64,000 nucleotides of DNA from assembly GCA_030430075.1 (NCBI GenBank), contig JAUIGN010000005.1, forward strand, positions 186,001 to 250,000, read 5' to 3'. Source of the DNA: a bacterium (GTDB lineage Bacteria; Planctomycetota; Planctomycetia; Pirellulales; Pirellulaceae). The number at the start of each line of letters is the position of its first letter. Position 1 is the first letter of the stretch. The notes below the pieces were generated by a model that had not been told where the DNA came from, ran no database searches, and saw nothing but the letters and a program-made list of their open reading frames with translations. Positions 19,478 to 28,059 of this stretch are shown here, piece after piece. The position numbers were made by a program, and so were the translations under genes.

Positions 19478-20995
19478 TCAGAACCGCCAGTTGACTCCGA
19501 TGTCCAGGGTCTGGACCCAGTAATCGGTGTCGCGGAATGTGAATGTCGGATCGCCGGGGCCGTTCAAGTTTCCGCCGGAAAGCTGGGTGGCGTTCACGTT
19601 GCGGTCGATCTGGTCGCCGGCGAGGACCATCTTGTTCCAGTAGATGAAGGTGTATCCGATCGAGAAGGAAAGGTCATGCGTGAGGGCGTAGGCCAGCTTG
19701 AAGTTCGCTTCAGGCGACCAGACCGTGACGTCACGAGTATGGGTTCCAATGTTGGTGAACGGTTGGGCGAAGAAGCCACCGTTGGTCTCGAGGGCGTTCG
19801 CCGTATTCGAGCCGGCGATCGTGACCTTTTGACGCATGTTACCGAGGCTGATCTTGCCGAGCATGCTCAGGGTGAAGCGGCTGCGGTAAAGTTCCGCCTG
19901 GGCACCCAGCGAGCCGGCGTTGTAGCTATTGGTCGTCTCGAACAGATCGTTGAACGTGAAGATGTCGCCCGTGTTGACGTCGTTGACCCGAGCTCGCAGG
20001 ACCATGTCGTCGTCGATCCGAGCGTACTGGTAGCCGAAGAGGGCATCCAGGCGATAGTTGCATCCCGCGTCGAGCAAACTGCGATAGAAGAGTTCGCCGC
20101 CCACGAAGTCGTTCTGTGCCGTGATGTCGACAGAACCGTTGCGGTTGAGGCCGAAGTTGTCGTGGGCCAGGATGAAGGCGTCTTCGCCAAAGCCGACGTT
20201 GACCGGGTCGGTATTGAAGAAGCTGATTCCCAGCGGCTGCGTGCCGTCCGAACTGATGTTCTGCTTGAGCGAATATCCTTCGTTACCGTAGGCCTTGATG
20301 CCGATCGCTCGCGAACGGTCGTCATCCAACCACAGTCCGCCCGTCAGGCGGGCCCCGGTCTGAAGTTCACCCCCGATGTTTCCGCCTCCGAAGAGAACCC
20401 GAGCGTCCTGGCTGATGCCGGCGGCCGGATTGGTCAACGCAATCGGCTCGAAGTTCGGCGGCCCGGCGTTGATTGGCGTGGTCGACGCGTCGGTCGTTAC
20501 CAGGGGCGGAACTCCGCGGCTCTTGTCCCACCAGTTGAGGTACTCGAAACCGACAAAGACGCGGCTGGTAAAGGCACGATGCCGGCAAAGCGGGCAGTCA
20601 CAGCCGGAGCCGCATTTGCTGGTCGAGTAGCAACCCTTACCGCCGCAGACGCCGCCGCATCCCTTCCCGCAGGACTTGCTTCCTCCCGCGGCGAAACTGG
20701 CAAAGTCCGCTCCGCCCAGGTCACCCTGATACTGGGGGACGACCGGCTGCGGCACGTCCGACGAGTCGTCACCGACGAACGTGGAAACCGGCTCCTCGTC
20801 ACCGACATGGGCCGAGTAAGTATCCGTGACGGCCGTCCCGACGCGTGGCGTCTCCAGCGAGCCAACATCCGAATGCGAGGCGGCAGCCGACTCGGCAATC
20901 TCGGGACCTGGTTCGTTCTCCTGCGCGAGGCTCCGATCATGGACCGCGAAAACCGCGACAGCCAATAGTGTCAGATGGGTCAGTGTCGATTTCAT
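19478..20995 (-). CDS. BBP7-type planctomycete outer-membrane beta-barrel protein
   Basis: 505 residues from the ATG at 20995; upstream in-frame starts would add 38 residues ahead of the signal peptide. MKSTLTHLTLLAVAVFAVHD...SLA is a signal peptide with likely cleavage after about residue 24. An acidic stretch follows, then a Cys-rich segment at 109-137 (eight Cys, in SCGKGC, CGGKGC, KCGSGCDCPLC), then the BBP7 hallmark FVGFEYLNWW and GVPPLVTT at 147-168. The remainder alternates Gly/aromatic-rich strands and ends in VNWRF, a C-terminal Phe as used by the outer-membrane barrel assembly machinery. Expected role: outer-membrane porin-like barrel. The Cys cluster near the N-terminus could be disulfide- or metal-bound, or could anchor to the proteinaceous wall (inference). 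A short ACAAC/GTTGT inverted repeat (21000-21015) lies just upstream of its start. Confidence 0.9.
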   Translation of the reverse strand: MKSTLTHLTLLAVAVFAVHDRSLAQENEPGPEIAESAAASHSDVGSLETPRVGTAVTDTYSAHVGDEEPVSTFVGDDSSDVPQPVVPQYQGDLGGADFASFAAGGSKSCGKGCGGVCGGKGCYSTSKCGSGCDCPLCRHRAFTSRVFVGFEYLNWWDKSRGVPPLVTTDASTTPINAGPPNFEPIALTNPAAGISQDARVLFGGGNIGGELQTGARLTGGLWLDDDRSRAIGIKAYGNEGYSLKQNISSDGTQPLGISFFNTDPVNVGFGEDAFILAHDNFGLNRNGSVDITAQNDFVGGELFYRSLLDAGCNYRLDALFGYQYARIDDDMVLRARVNDVNTGDIFTFNDLFETTNSYNAGSLGAQAELYRSRFTLSMLGKISLGNMRQKVTIAGSNTANALETNGGFFAQPFTNIGTHTRDVTVWSPEANFKLAYALTHDLSFSIGYTFIYWNKMVLAGDQIDRNVNATQLSGGNLNGPGDPTFTFRDTDYWVQTLDIGVNWRF

Positions 20996-21195
20996 GGTTA
21001 CAACTCGCATGTTGTGAAAAATCCTTCCTATGCCTAGGACATGATCGACCGTTGTTTTCGGAAATTCGAAACAAATCGATACAGGCGTTAGACCAGCTGT
21101 AATCAGCACGGTTTATCTGTTTTGCCTATTGTTATGTCGGGCATCGTCGGTGAGTGGCCGGCCTTGAGATCGCTTCACGCTAGGCCCGATCGATT

Positions 21196-21224
21196 CATCA
21201 GCCGTCGGGCGTTAGCCCCGGTTC
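21196..21224 (-). repeat. Dispersed intergenic repeat, family 2, copy 1
   Basis: On the minus strand it reads GAACCGGGGCTAACGCCC followed by GACGGCTGATG. It differs at one of 29 positions from 35366-35394, about 14 kb away. A looser copy is at 35433-35460. Confidence 0.85.
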
Positions 21225-21235
21225 AGACGATCGCC

Positions 21236-21284
21236 GAGGCACCGAAAGGGAGAGGCACCGAAAGGGGCACCGAAAGGGACAGGC
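21236..21284 (+). repeat. Short tandem repeat GGCACCGAAAGGG
   Basis: Three copies of GGCACCGAAAGGG start at 21238, 21254 and 21266, so spacing is 16 then 12 bases. Directly next to a family 2 repeat, as is the 13-base tandem at 35333-35371. Confidence 0.8.
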
Positions 21285-21401
21285 ATGTTCGCGGCGCTGC
21301 GGGCGGATCGGAACACTTTGCCGGCAAGGGGCGTCCAAGGTTTGACGGCAGGCGTTAAAGTAGATAGATAGTTGAACAGCGCCACTTGCATCCTTTGCGA
21401 A

Positions 21402-21421
21402 ACCCGAAGCGTAAGCGAGGG
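21402..21421 (+). repeat. CGAAGCG-type intergenic repeat motif
   Basis: ACCCGAAGCGTAAGCGAGGG. From memory, sequences of this type recur between planctomycete genes. Only one copy is in the window, so the call rests on recall. Confidence 0.35.
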
Positions 21422-21640
21422 AAGAATTTGCGACAAAGGCGTCGCTCGCGGTGCGGGTTTTAGGTGCGGTCGTCGGGACGAATCGCCCGCCCCCGGATCG
21501 GGTTTCCAATTGGATCGACTAAGCTTAAACAGTTCGGCACAAACGACTTGGGTTTGACTGCCAGGCAACCTGACCGGGTGCAAACGGGCAGCACGGGCAT
21601 CGGGCGGGCGCAATCCGGAGATGGAGTACGAGAAATCACG

Positions 21641-23602
21641 ATGACACCGAGCAGAATTCCCCAGGGCCGGATGGCCCGATTGCAATCACTGGTTGCCGGG
21701 CCGGTCCAGCGCCGGGTGGCGAAATGGGTCCGTATTCTGGAAGAAGTCAATTCGTTCGAGCCGGTCTTGCAGGAGTTGGATGACAACGAACTGCGGAAAC
21801 GGAGCCTTTCGCTGCGATACCGGGCAAAAAGCGGCGAGCCGCTGGGAAAGATCCTGCCTGAGGCCTACGCGCTGGTCCGCGAAGCCGGCCGGCGGACGCT
21901 GGAGATGCGTCACTTTGACGTCCAGATTATCGGCGGCACATCGTTGTACTACTCGTCGATTGCCGAGATGCAGACCGGCGAAGGCAAGACGCTCACTGCC
22001 ACCCTCCCCCTGTATCTTTACGCGCTGGCCGGCAAGGGCGCGCACCTGGCGACGGTGAACGACTACCTGGCCTCGCGAGACGCCGAATGGATGCGTCCGA
22101 TTTACGAACACCTGGGAATGACGGTTGGCGTCGTGCAGACGCCCGACAATTCGGAACAGCGGCGAGAGGCGTACGGTTGCGACGTGACCTATGGTACCGC
22201 CAAGGAGTTCGGATTCGACTTTCTTCGCGATCGGCTGCTGCTGCGGCGGCTCGGATTTCGCCAGGAAGATTTCCTGGGCGGAGGGGTCAGCGAGCACCGG
22301 TTGGAGGGAGACGGAGACCGCCCGGTCCAGCGCGGTTCGCATTTTGTTCTGGTCGACGAAGCCGACAGCATCCTGATCGACGAGGCGCGAACGCCGCTGA
22401 TCATCGGGTCGCTGGGGGCGGACCCGGTCGAACAAGTGGTCGCGACGTACCAGTGGGCGGCCCAGGCGGCCGGTCATTTCAAGGAGTTCGAGCACTACGA
22501 TATCGATGAGGACACTAAAAAGGTCGAGCTGAACGCCACTGGTCGGCAACTGATGCGGGCGCTCAGCAAACCGGACATTCTCTCCGACGTCGGCCTGATC
22601 GACCTCTACGAGTACACCGAGCGGGCGATCAAGGTCGCGACCGATTTCCACCTCGATCGGCAGTACGTCGTGCGTGACGGCGAGATTGTGATTGTTGATG
22701 AATTCACCGGACGATTGGCGGAAGGCCGCAAGTGGCGTGACGGGATCCATCAGGCGCTGGAGGCCAAGGAGGGTGTCGAGGTGACCGTGCCGACCGGCCA
22801 GGCGGCCCGCATCACGGTCCAGGACCTCTTTCTCCGTTACCACCATCTTGCGGGTATGACCGGCACGGCCAGCACGTCGGCCAGCGAGTTGTTGAAGATT
22901 TACAAGACACGGGTCATCCCCGTGCCGACCAATCGCCCACCCCAGCGGAAGCGGCTGCCCGATCGCGTCTTCGCCAACAGTGAGGACAAGTACGAAGCGA
23001 TCGTTGCCGAAGTGCAGGAGCTACACGCCTTACGGCGGCCGGTGCTGATCGGTACGCGGTCGATCGACAAGTCGCAGATCATCTCCCGCAAGCTCACCGA
23101 ACTGGGCCTGGAGCACGAGGTGCTGAACGCGAACGAGATCGAGCGGGAAGCGGAGATCGTGTCACACGCCGGCGAGCTGGAGAAGATCACCGTCGCGACC
23201 AACATGGCGGGGCGCGGTACCGACGTGAAGCTGGGCGCGGGCGTGGCGGAGCTGGGAGGCCTGCACGTCATCTGCACCGAACTCCACGACGCCGCACGGA
23301 TTGATCGGCAGTTGGTCGGCCGCTGTGGCCGCCAGGGAGACCCGGGTACTTTTCGCCAGTATCTGGCGCTGGACGACGACATCCTCAAGTCGGGACTCGG
23401 GCCGGATGCAGCCGAGCGGGTTACGTCCAAAGTGAGCCCCGGGCAGAATCTGGATGCATTCGCCAAGCTGCTGCGGCAGGCACAACGCAAGGTCGAGAAA
23501 AACCACTTTCGCGATCGCATGATGTTGCTGCACCACGAGAAAGAACGCAAAAAAGTCCAGCGCGAGATGGGGCAGGACCCCTACCTCGATACGCCCGATT
23601 GA
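21641..23602 (+). CDS. Short SecA-like preprotein translocase ATPase lacking C-terminal domains
   Basis: 653 residues from ATG 21641, against roughly 800-950 for housekeeping SecA. Conserved parts: Walker A QTGEGKT (111-117), DEAD box VDEADSILIDEARTP (from 238), the preprotein-binding region, MTGTA (about 406-410), ATNMAGRGTDVKLG and GRCGRQGDPG (about 563-572) of the second nucleotide-binding domain. The chain ends soon after AQRKVEKNHFRDR, which matches the start of the long helix of the helical scaffold. The two-helix finger, the rest of the scaffold, the wing domain and the Cys-rich SecB/lipid-binding tail are absent. No remnant of these is found downstream in any frame, so this looks like a natural short form rather than a frameshift. 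It should hydrolyse ATP, but cannot push polypeptide through SecYEG in the standard way. An accessory SecA2-like or derived motor role is inferred. Confidence 0.9.
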   Translation: MTPSRIPQGRMARLQSLVAGPVQRRVAKWVRILEEVNSFEPVLQELDDNELRKRSLSLRYRAKSGEPLGKILPEAYALVREAGRRTLEMRHFDVQIIGGTSLYYSSIAEMQTGEGKTLTATLPLYLYALAGKGAHLATVNDYLASRDAEWMRPIYEHLGMTVGVVQTPDNSEQRREAYGCDVTYGTAKEFGFDFLRDRLLLRRLGFRQEDFLGGGVSEHRLEGDGDRPVQRGSHFVLVDEADSILIDEARTPLIIGSLGADPVEQVVATYQWAAQAAGHFKEFEHYDIDEDTKKVELNATGRQLMRALSKPDILSDVGLIDLYEYTERAIKVATDFHLDRQYVVRDGEIVIVDEFTGRLAEGRKWRDGIHQALEAKEGVEVTVPTGQAARITVQDLFLRYHHLAGMTGTASTSASELLKIYKTRVIPVPTNRPPQRKRLPDRVFANSEDKYEAIVAEVQELHALRRPVLIGTRSIDKSQIISRKLTELGLEHEVLNANEIEREAEIVSHAGELEKITVATNMAGRGTDVKLGAGVAELGGLHVICTELHDAARIDRQLVGRCGRQGDPGTFRQYLALDDDILKSGLGPDAAERVTSKVSPGQNLDAFAKLLRQAQRKVEKNHFRDRMMLLHHEKERKKVQREMGQDPYLDTPD

Positions 23603-24081
23603 CGCCCTGCACGTGGATCGGCCAGCGACCGCGGCAGACTGGCATCGTGTCGGCATGTTACGCACATCGCCTCCGCGTGTGACGCGGTTCGGCCCGCATG
23701 CGCACCAGCCGAAGCGCGTTCGCGCCCGGGGGTGCTCGGTGATTTGCCGAGCCGCGTGCCAACGCTCAGCGCCGGCTGGACCATTCCGCCTGGCCGCCAC
23801 GCCGCCGGGTTCGCTCTGGGGCGCCAAGCGTGTTCTGCTGGCCGTGGCGGACGGGACTTTCCGTAGGACCGGAACGTGGACCGATTTGTTCACCTTGCTG
23901 CCCGCCGCTCGTCGAATGTCAGGAAGGTTGGATCGTCCGCGCCGCGCTGGATTGTTCGGGTTGTATCGATTGCAGGCGGAAGGTCTACCCCTTCTGGCTC
24001 GGGTGACGCCGATCACGGCCGGCGGCACCGATCCCACCAGCGTTATCTGCTGACAAGACAACGAATCAAAGCGGCACCAAC
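23603..24081. other. Intergenic region with no recognised feature
   Basis: 479 GC-rich bases between the secA-like gene and the ketosynthase gene. A 146-codon open frame is present but has no start signal, no known motif and an Arg/Pro-rich composition typical of random GC-rich reading. No terminator seen. Confidence 0.5.
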
Positions 24082-25413
24082 GTGAATAATCGTCGAGTTG
24101 TGATCACGGGGATGGGTTGCGTCACTCCCTTGGGCGCGGGCGTCGAACCGGTCTGGCAACGCTTGTTGGCGGGAACGTCCGGCGCTGCCGAGATCACGAT
24201 CTTCGATGCCAGTCGATTTCCCGTCCGGATTGCAGCGGAAGTGAAGGATTGGCCGGCGGCAGCCAGGCGGGACGGTCAGCCGGTCGATCTGGATTCGCTG
24301 GTTCCCGGGCTCTCGCGGCACGCTCGACAAACCCAGTTTACCGTGGTTGCCGCCCTGGAAGCGGCCCGGGACGCGGGGCTCGAGCCTGACCAGTTCGATC
24401 CCCTGACGGTCGGCATGCTGTTGGGCAATGGCGAGATCATGCCCGACTTCCAACAGTTTGCCACGGCGGAAGCGGAGGCCCTCGTCTCTTCTGAATGGGA
24501 TGCCGCACGCTTCGTGCAGCATTACCTGGCGACGGTCGAGCGCGATGTCGAGTCGATCCTCGATCCCAGCGCGCCGATTCCGTTAATTGCCGGTTGCCTG
24601 GGGGTAGCCGGACCGAGCGGCAACATCACCAACGCATGCGTCTCCAGTGCGGCCGCGATCGGTCGCGCCGCGGCCACCATTCAGGCAGGGGATGCCGACG
24701 TGATGGTTGCCGGTGGCGGGCATAGCATGATCCATGCCTTTGGTGTGACCGGTTTTCATCGCCTCTCGACGCTCAGCATGCGAAATGACGACCCGGCGGG
24801 CGCGTCGCGCCCGTTCGATCGAGAACGTGACGGGTTCGTGGTTGGCGAAGGTGCGGCGATCTTGATTCTGGAAGAGCTGGAACATGCCCGCCAGCGGGGC
24901 GCGACGTTCTCCGTCGAACTGACCGGTTACGCGGCGACGCACGACGCGTTCCGGGTCACCGATCCGCGTCCGGACGCTCGGATGGCGGCCCGCTGCATTC
25001 AACTGGCGCTGGCCGACGCGGCCTGCGACGCCGCTGAAATTGACTACGTGAACGCACACGGATCGGGAACGGTTGCCAACGATCGCGTGGAAACAATTGC
25101 CTTGAAACAGGGGCTGGGTGCGCCCGCGGCTCGAATTCCGATCTCCAGCAGCAAGAGCATGGTCGGCCATTTGACGACCGCCTGCGGGGCGCTGGAAGCG
25201 ATGATCGCGGCCTTGGCGATCCGGGACGGCGCCATCCCGCCCACGATCAACTTGGAGACTCCGGATCCGGAATGCGATCTCGACTGCGTACCGAACGTGT
25301 CACGCGAGTTGCCTTGCCGGCGCGTGCTCTCGACGAACTTCGGTTTTGGCGGCCAGAACGTGGCCCTGGTGCTGGCAGCCGTTGGCCCTAACACCGGTCC
25401 ATTCGACCGGTGA
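24082..25413 (+). CDS. Beta-ketoacyl-ACP synthase (KAS II/FabF-like), stand-alone
   Basis: 443 residues from a GTG start; no strong ribosome site is visible. The thiolase-fold condensing-enzyme triad is complete: Cys186 in NACVSSAAAIG, His326 in NAHGSGTVAND and His363 in SKSMVGHL with Lys358. N-terminal VVITGMGCVTPLG and C-terminal NFGFGGQN are typical of FabF. It should condense malonyl-ACP with an acyl-ACP in the cytoplasm. The nucleophile context (ACVSS rather than ACAT/ACAS) and GSGT after the active His differ from housekeeping FabF, and no acpP, fabG or fabD lies nearby. It could therefore serve a specialised lipid or polyketide-like pathway (inference). Confidence 0.92.
   Translation: MNNRRVVITGMGCVTPLGAGVEPVWQRLLAGTSGAAEITIFDASRFPVRIAAEVKDWPAAARRDGQPVDLDSLVPGLSRHARQTQFTVVAALEAARDAGLEPDQFDPLTVGMLLGNGEIMPDFQQFATAEAEALVSSEWDAARFVQHYLATVERDVESILDPSAPIPLIAGCLGVAGPSGNITNACVSSAAAIGRAAATIQAGDADVMVAGGGHSMIHAFGVTGFHRLSTLSMRNDDPAGASRPFDRERDGFVVGEGAAILILEELEHARQRGATFSVELTGYAATHDAFRVTDPRPDARMAARCIQLALADAACDAAEIDYVNAHGSGTVANDRVETIALKQGLGAPAARIPISSSKSMVGHLTTACGALEAMIAALAIRDGAIPPTINLETPDPECDLDCVPNVSRELPCRRVLSTNFGFGGQNVALVLAAVGPNTGPFDR
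25392..25412 (+). terminator. Hairpin overlapping the ketosynthase stop codon
   Basis: Perfect 8-base stem CACCGGTC/GACCGGTG with a CATTC loop; the right arm covers two bases of the TGA stop. No T-tract follows, so this may be a protective mRNA 3' end or a factor-dependent terminator. Confidence 0.4.
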
Positions 25414-25542
25414 TAGGATCTCCAATAAGGCGACGAACAAAACGTTAACGATTCCACCAGGCGTCTGCGATGTTCCAGCTCGCATGGTTGCAGAACGACG
25501 ACGTACGAAAGTCGATTGAACGGTTTGGCGGCTAGCGAATCA

Positions 25543-25586
25543 GGGAATGTCATGCAGAGCATGACCTACGGAAGTGCGGAATCTGG
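25543..25586 (-). repeat. REP-like intergenic palindrome, family 1, copy 3 (long form, inverted)
   Basis: The reverse complement matches 14944-14987 nearly throughout, including the CCAGATTCCGCACTTCC flank. It lies between the convergent ketosynthase and regulator genes. Confidence 0.8.
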
Positions 25587-25641
25587 CTGCAACGAGTCCG
25601 CTCGGCGCGGCGCGTTCCCCGAGCGACGATCAATCGGAAGA

Positions 25642-26550
25642 TCATTCGGGAGAGCCATCGCATTCGCTCCCGTCGGTACGGCGCCGCAGCATGGTGAGCT
25701 GGTTGCCTCGTTCGTTGTAGGAGACCTCGTGCATGAAGGTCCGAATCAGCATGATGCCGCGGCCGCTCGATTTGAGAATGTTCTCCGGGTGCGTTGGATC
25801 GGGCAGCGAATGGGGATCAAAACCGGGGCCTTCGTCTTCGATCGTATAGACCACCTGCTCCGGCGTCAGTGTGGCCGTCAGGGTGACGCGGCGGTTGCAG
25901 TACGGTTCGATCTGGGACCGCTGCTTGCCCAACTCGCGGTACCGGCTGGAGCCGTCTCGCATCGCCGAGTCGAGTTCGAGGTTGCCGTGATCGATGGCGT
26001 TGGTGATCGCCTCGCCCAGTGCCGTGCTGATCTGAAGCAAGGTGACCTGATCGCCGAAATTCAATTGGGCGAGGGCGTCTTGCAGGTGACTGATCAGGGC
26101 CCGAGCCACGGTCGCTTCGTACCCCAGCGAGAACTTGGATTCGCTGGAGACGAGTAACTCGCGGACCGAGTCACGGCTTCGCATGGCGGCGACGGAATCA
26201 CGGACGATATCCAGGGCCTCACCGAGCCGGGCATGCAGATTGTGTTTCGGCACGTAGCTGGCGGCGCCCATCCTGAGCGCCGTGACGGCGATCTCTTCGC
26301 TGCCGTTGCCGGTCATCAGAATGACGGGCACGCGGGGATGGTGGCGGCGGATCTTACGCACCAGTTCCAGCCCGTCCATTTCCGGCATTTGCAGGTCGGT
26401 CAGCACGAAGTCCGGCTGGACCGTCTCCAGCGCCTCCCAGGCCAGACGACCGTTCTCGGCGTATACGGCCGTCAGGCCGTTCTCTTCGACGCACTGGCCC
26501 GCGAGCCGGCGATCGATGGCCGAGTCGTCTACGACAAGCGCGGTTGGCAT
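25642..26550 (-). CDS. Response regulator fused to an RsbW-like ATPase domain
   Basis: 302 residues; GGGAAG lies three bases upstream of the ATG. Receiver domain 1-120 with acidic pair D8-D9, phospho-acceptor Asp52 in LTDLQMPEMDG and Lys102. After a linker, a GHKL-type ATPase domain at about 140-290 shows N-box GEAITNAIDHGN (179-190), DEGPGFDP (239-246) and GRGIMLI (263-269). The ATPase resembles anti-sigma serine kinases of the RsbW/SpoIIAB type rather than a histidine kinase: there is no phospho-acceptor His domain. Expected role: a phosphorylation-controlled switch, perhaps acting on a sigma factor or an anti-anti-sigma partner encoded elsewhere. Cytoplasmic; no membrane segment. Confidence 0.9.
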   Translation of the reverse strand: MPTALVVDDSAIDRRLAGQCVEENGLTAVYAENGRLAWEALETVQPDFVLTDLQMPEMDGLELVRKIRRHHPRVPVILMTGNGSEEIAVTALRMGAASYVPKHNLHARLGEALDIVRDSVAAMRSRDSVRELLVSSESKFSLGYEATVARALISHLQDALAQLNFGDQVTLLQISTALGEAITNAIDHGNLELDSAMRDGSSRYRELGKQRSQIEPYCNRRVTLTATLTPEQVVYTIEDEGPGFDPHSLPDPTHPENILKSSGRGIMLIRTFMHEVSYNERGNQLTMLRRRTDGSECDGSPE

Positions 26551-26939
26551 GAGCTTCCCGGTGCTGGTGTTGAATTGACGTGACGCGTTGCCTGGCCCGG
26601 TCCACCGCCGGCGTCATGGCAAGCAACGAACGACTCCGATGCGGCCGATGCAAGGTACCGCCCAGCAGAGCAACGCGCACCACAGGAACGGGAGACCCTT
26701 GGTCGCCCGTTTCGACGAGGACGGAGACCCGCGCCGAACGGGTGCGTTTGCAGTCCTGAGGGTTTCTCCGGCAGACGACACGGGGATCGCAAACCATGGC
26801 TCGCACGTCACGGAGCGCCCCTGTTCACAGGGCGGTCCACGGCGACGCTGAGGCCGCTTCAATTTTACCAAACGAACGATCGCCAAGAAACCCAGGCGAC
26901 CCGTTTTGGCCGGCTGGGTCGGGTCGATTGGTTGCCGTT
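26551..26939. other. Intergenic region with no recognised feature
   Basis: 389 bases between two minus-strand genes; no gene, hairpin with T-tract or repeat recognised. Confidence 0.5.
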
Positions 26940-27863
26940 TTATTTCGACTTTCGGCGTGGTGGTTTGGCGGTCAGGGTGACCCGTGGAAAGGTCGAGGGG
27001 CCACCGTGAAACGTGCGGCCCGTCGCCAGGTAATGGTCGTAGAGAAAGACGCCCGTTTTCGAATTGCCGGCGGCCTGGCAACGGAGGATCGCGGGTGCCC
27101 CGCACTCGGCGCAAACCACCCGCAGGCCATTGTCGTCCAGCAGGCGGTGCATTGACTTGGCAAAGGTCTGGTTGTTTTGCAGCGAGCCGAAATTCCAGCC
27201 TGCGTAGCTGTTGAGGGTGATCTCCAACGACTTCCGAATCGCGTCTTTATACGCCTCGATCTCCGCCCGGGCAGCCTCCAGGTTGACCATTGCCGGCTGC
27301 AGCGGTGCGGAGCTTCCCAGGTAGCGAAGCCGAATGCCCTGCCGCAGGTGTTCGACCAGGTGGTCGAGCCAGAGGACATAGCGGTTGCGGTCACCGGAAG
27401 TCTGGCCCCGCGGTGGTGTCGGCCCCAGCGATAGCTCGACCACGCCAATCGCCTCCCCCTGCCCTTCGATGGGTCCGAGGAGGAGAAACGAGTCGGTTGG
27501 GTTGCTGACGTTCGCGCCGTCACCCGGTGCCGAGAAGGGGCGAACTAACTGGGCACGTGGGCAGGCCAAGGCATGCTGCACGAGCTGTTCGTGGGGTTTT
27601 TCAAATTCGCCCTCCAGCCCCAGCCGCTCCATGCCGAGCTGCGTCTTGATCTCCAGTTGCCTGCTGTTCGGGTGGCGAAACCAGATGGCGCCGGCGGTCG
27701 CTGCGTAGAGCTGCACGACGTGGTGGAGGTACTCGTCCAGAAAATCCTGCAGGTCGGTTGCTGCGCTGGGCAGTTCCTTGATCCGCTGGTACGTGCCCTT
27801 GAACGACGCCCGTTCGGCCGGCGCGATATCGTCGAGCAGTTGATTCAGGATCGCCGTTGACAT
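26940..27863 (-). CDS. GAF-like domain protein with C-terminal Cys motif
   Basis: 307 residues from the ATG at 27863, with GAGAAAG upstream. Residues about 15-185 (YLHHVVQLYAATAGAIWF, later FLLLGPIEGQGEAIGVVEL) match the first GAF-like domain of the protein encoded at 28987-31041 in layout and key residues. A helical stretch follows. The C-terminal 60 residues hold VVCAECGAPAILRCQ, a possible small metal site, and a basic end (PPRRKSK). No membrane segment, no kinase or cyclase domain. Likely a cytoplasmic sensor paired functionally with the GAF-HlyD protein, inferred from the shared domain and proximity. The ligand is unknown. Confidence 0.75.
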   Translation of the reverse strand: MSTAILNQLLDDIAPAERASFKGTYQRIKELPSAATDLQDFLDEYLHHVVQLYAATAGAIWFRHPNSRQLEIKTQLGMERLGLEGEFEKPHEQLVQHALACPRAQLVRPFSAPGDGANVSNPTDSFLLLGPIEGQGEAIGVVELSLGPTPPRGQTSGDRNRYVLWLDHLVEHLRQGIRLRYLGSSAPLQPAMVNLEAARAEIEAYKDAIRKSLEITLNSYAGWNFGSLQNNQTFAKSMHRLLDDNGLRVVCAECGAPAILRCQAAGNSKTGVFLYDHYLATGRTFHGGPSTFPRVTLTAKPPRRKSK

Positions 27864-28019
27864 GGCAAACTTTCTCGTAGATGACAGGCAGGGCATCCGT
27901 GCAGGCGGCACACCGCGGTGGGCCCCGGACGTTGAGCAAATGACGCTAGATGGCTTGGATCAGGTTTCGCTTTACAAATGAGTCAAGTTTGAGCGACCAA
28001 CGGGAGCGGACGAACATGC

Positions 28020-28059
28020 CGCGAGCGTCAGCTCGCGATTGGTCCGAGGCCCTGCCTCG
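28020..28059 (-). terminator. Tandem hairpins after the small minus-strand gene
   Basis: CGAGGC/GCCTCG (28045-28050 and 28054-28059) abuts the stop codon at 28060, and a 7-base stem CGCGAGC/GCTCGCG (28020-28037) follows. No T-tract. Confidence 0.4.

Larger units (their letters stand above)
20996..21640. other. Divergent intergenic region between the barrel gene and the secA-like gene
   Basis: 645 bases without a supported gene. It carries one family 2 repeat (21196-21224), a short tandem repeat (21236-21284) and a CGAAGCG-type repeat (21402-21421). TTTCGGAAATTCGAAA at 21056-21071 is a short inverted repeat in the likely barrel-gene promoter region. No confident promoter boxes. Confidence 0.55.

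Noticed and set aside
23613..24053. 146-codon plus-strand frame between the secA-like and ketosynthase genes
   Set aside because: Arg/Pro-rich random-looking product, no ribosome site, no motif, and not the missing SecA C-terminus.
23590..24060. Frameshift explaining the short SecA
   Set aside because: None of the three plus frames downstream shows scaffold, wing or Cys-tail signatures; the chain ends naturally with a basic-acidic tail.
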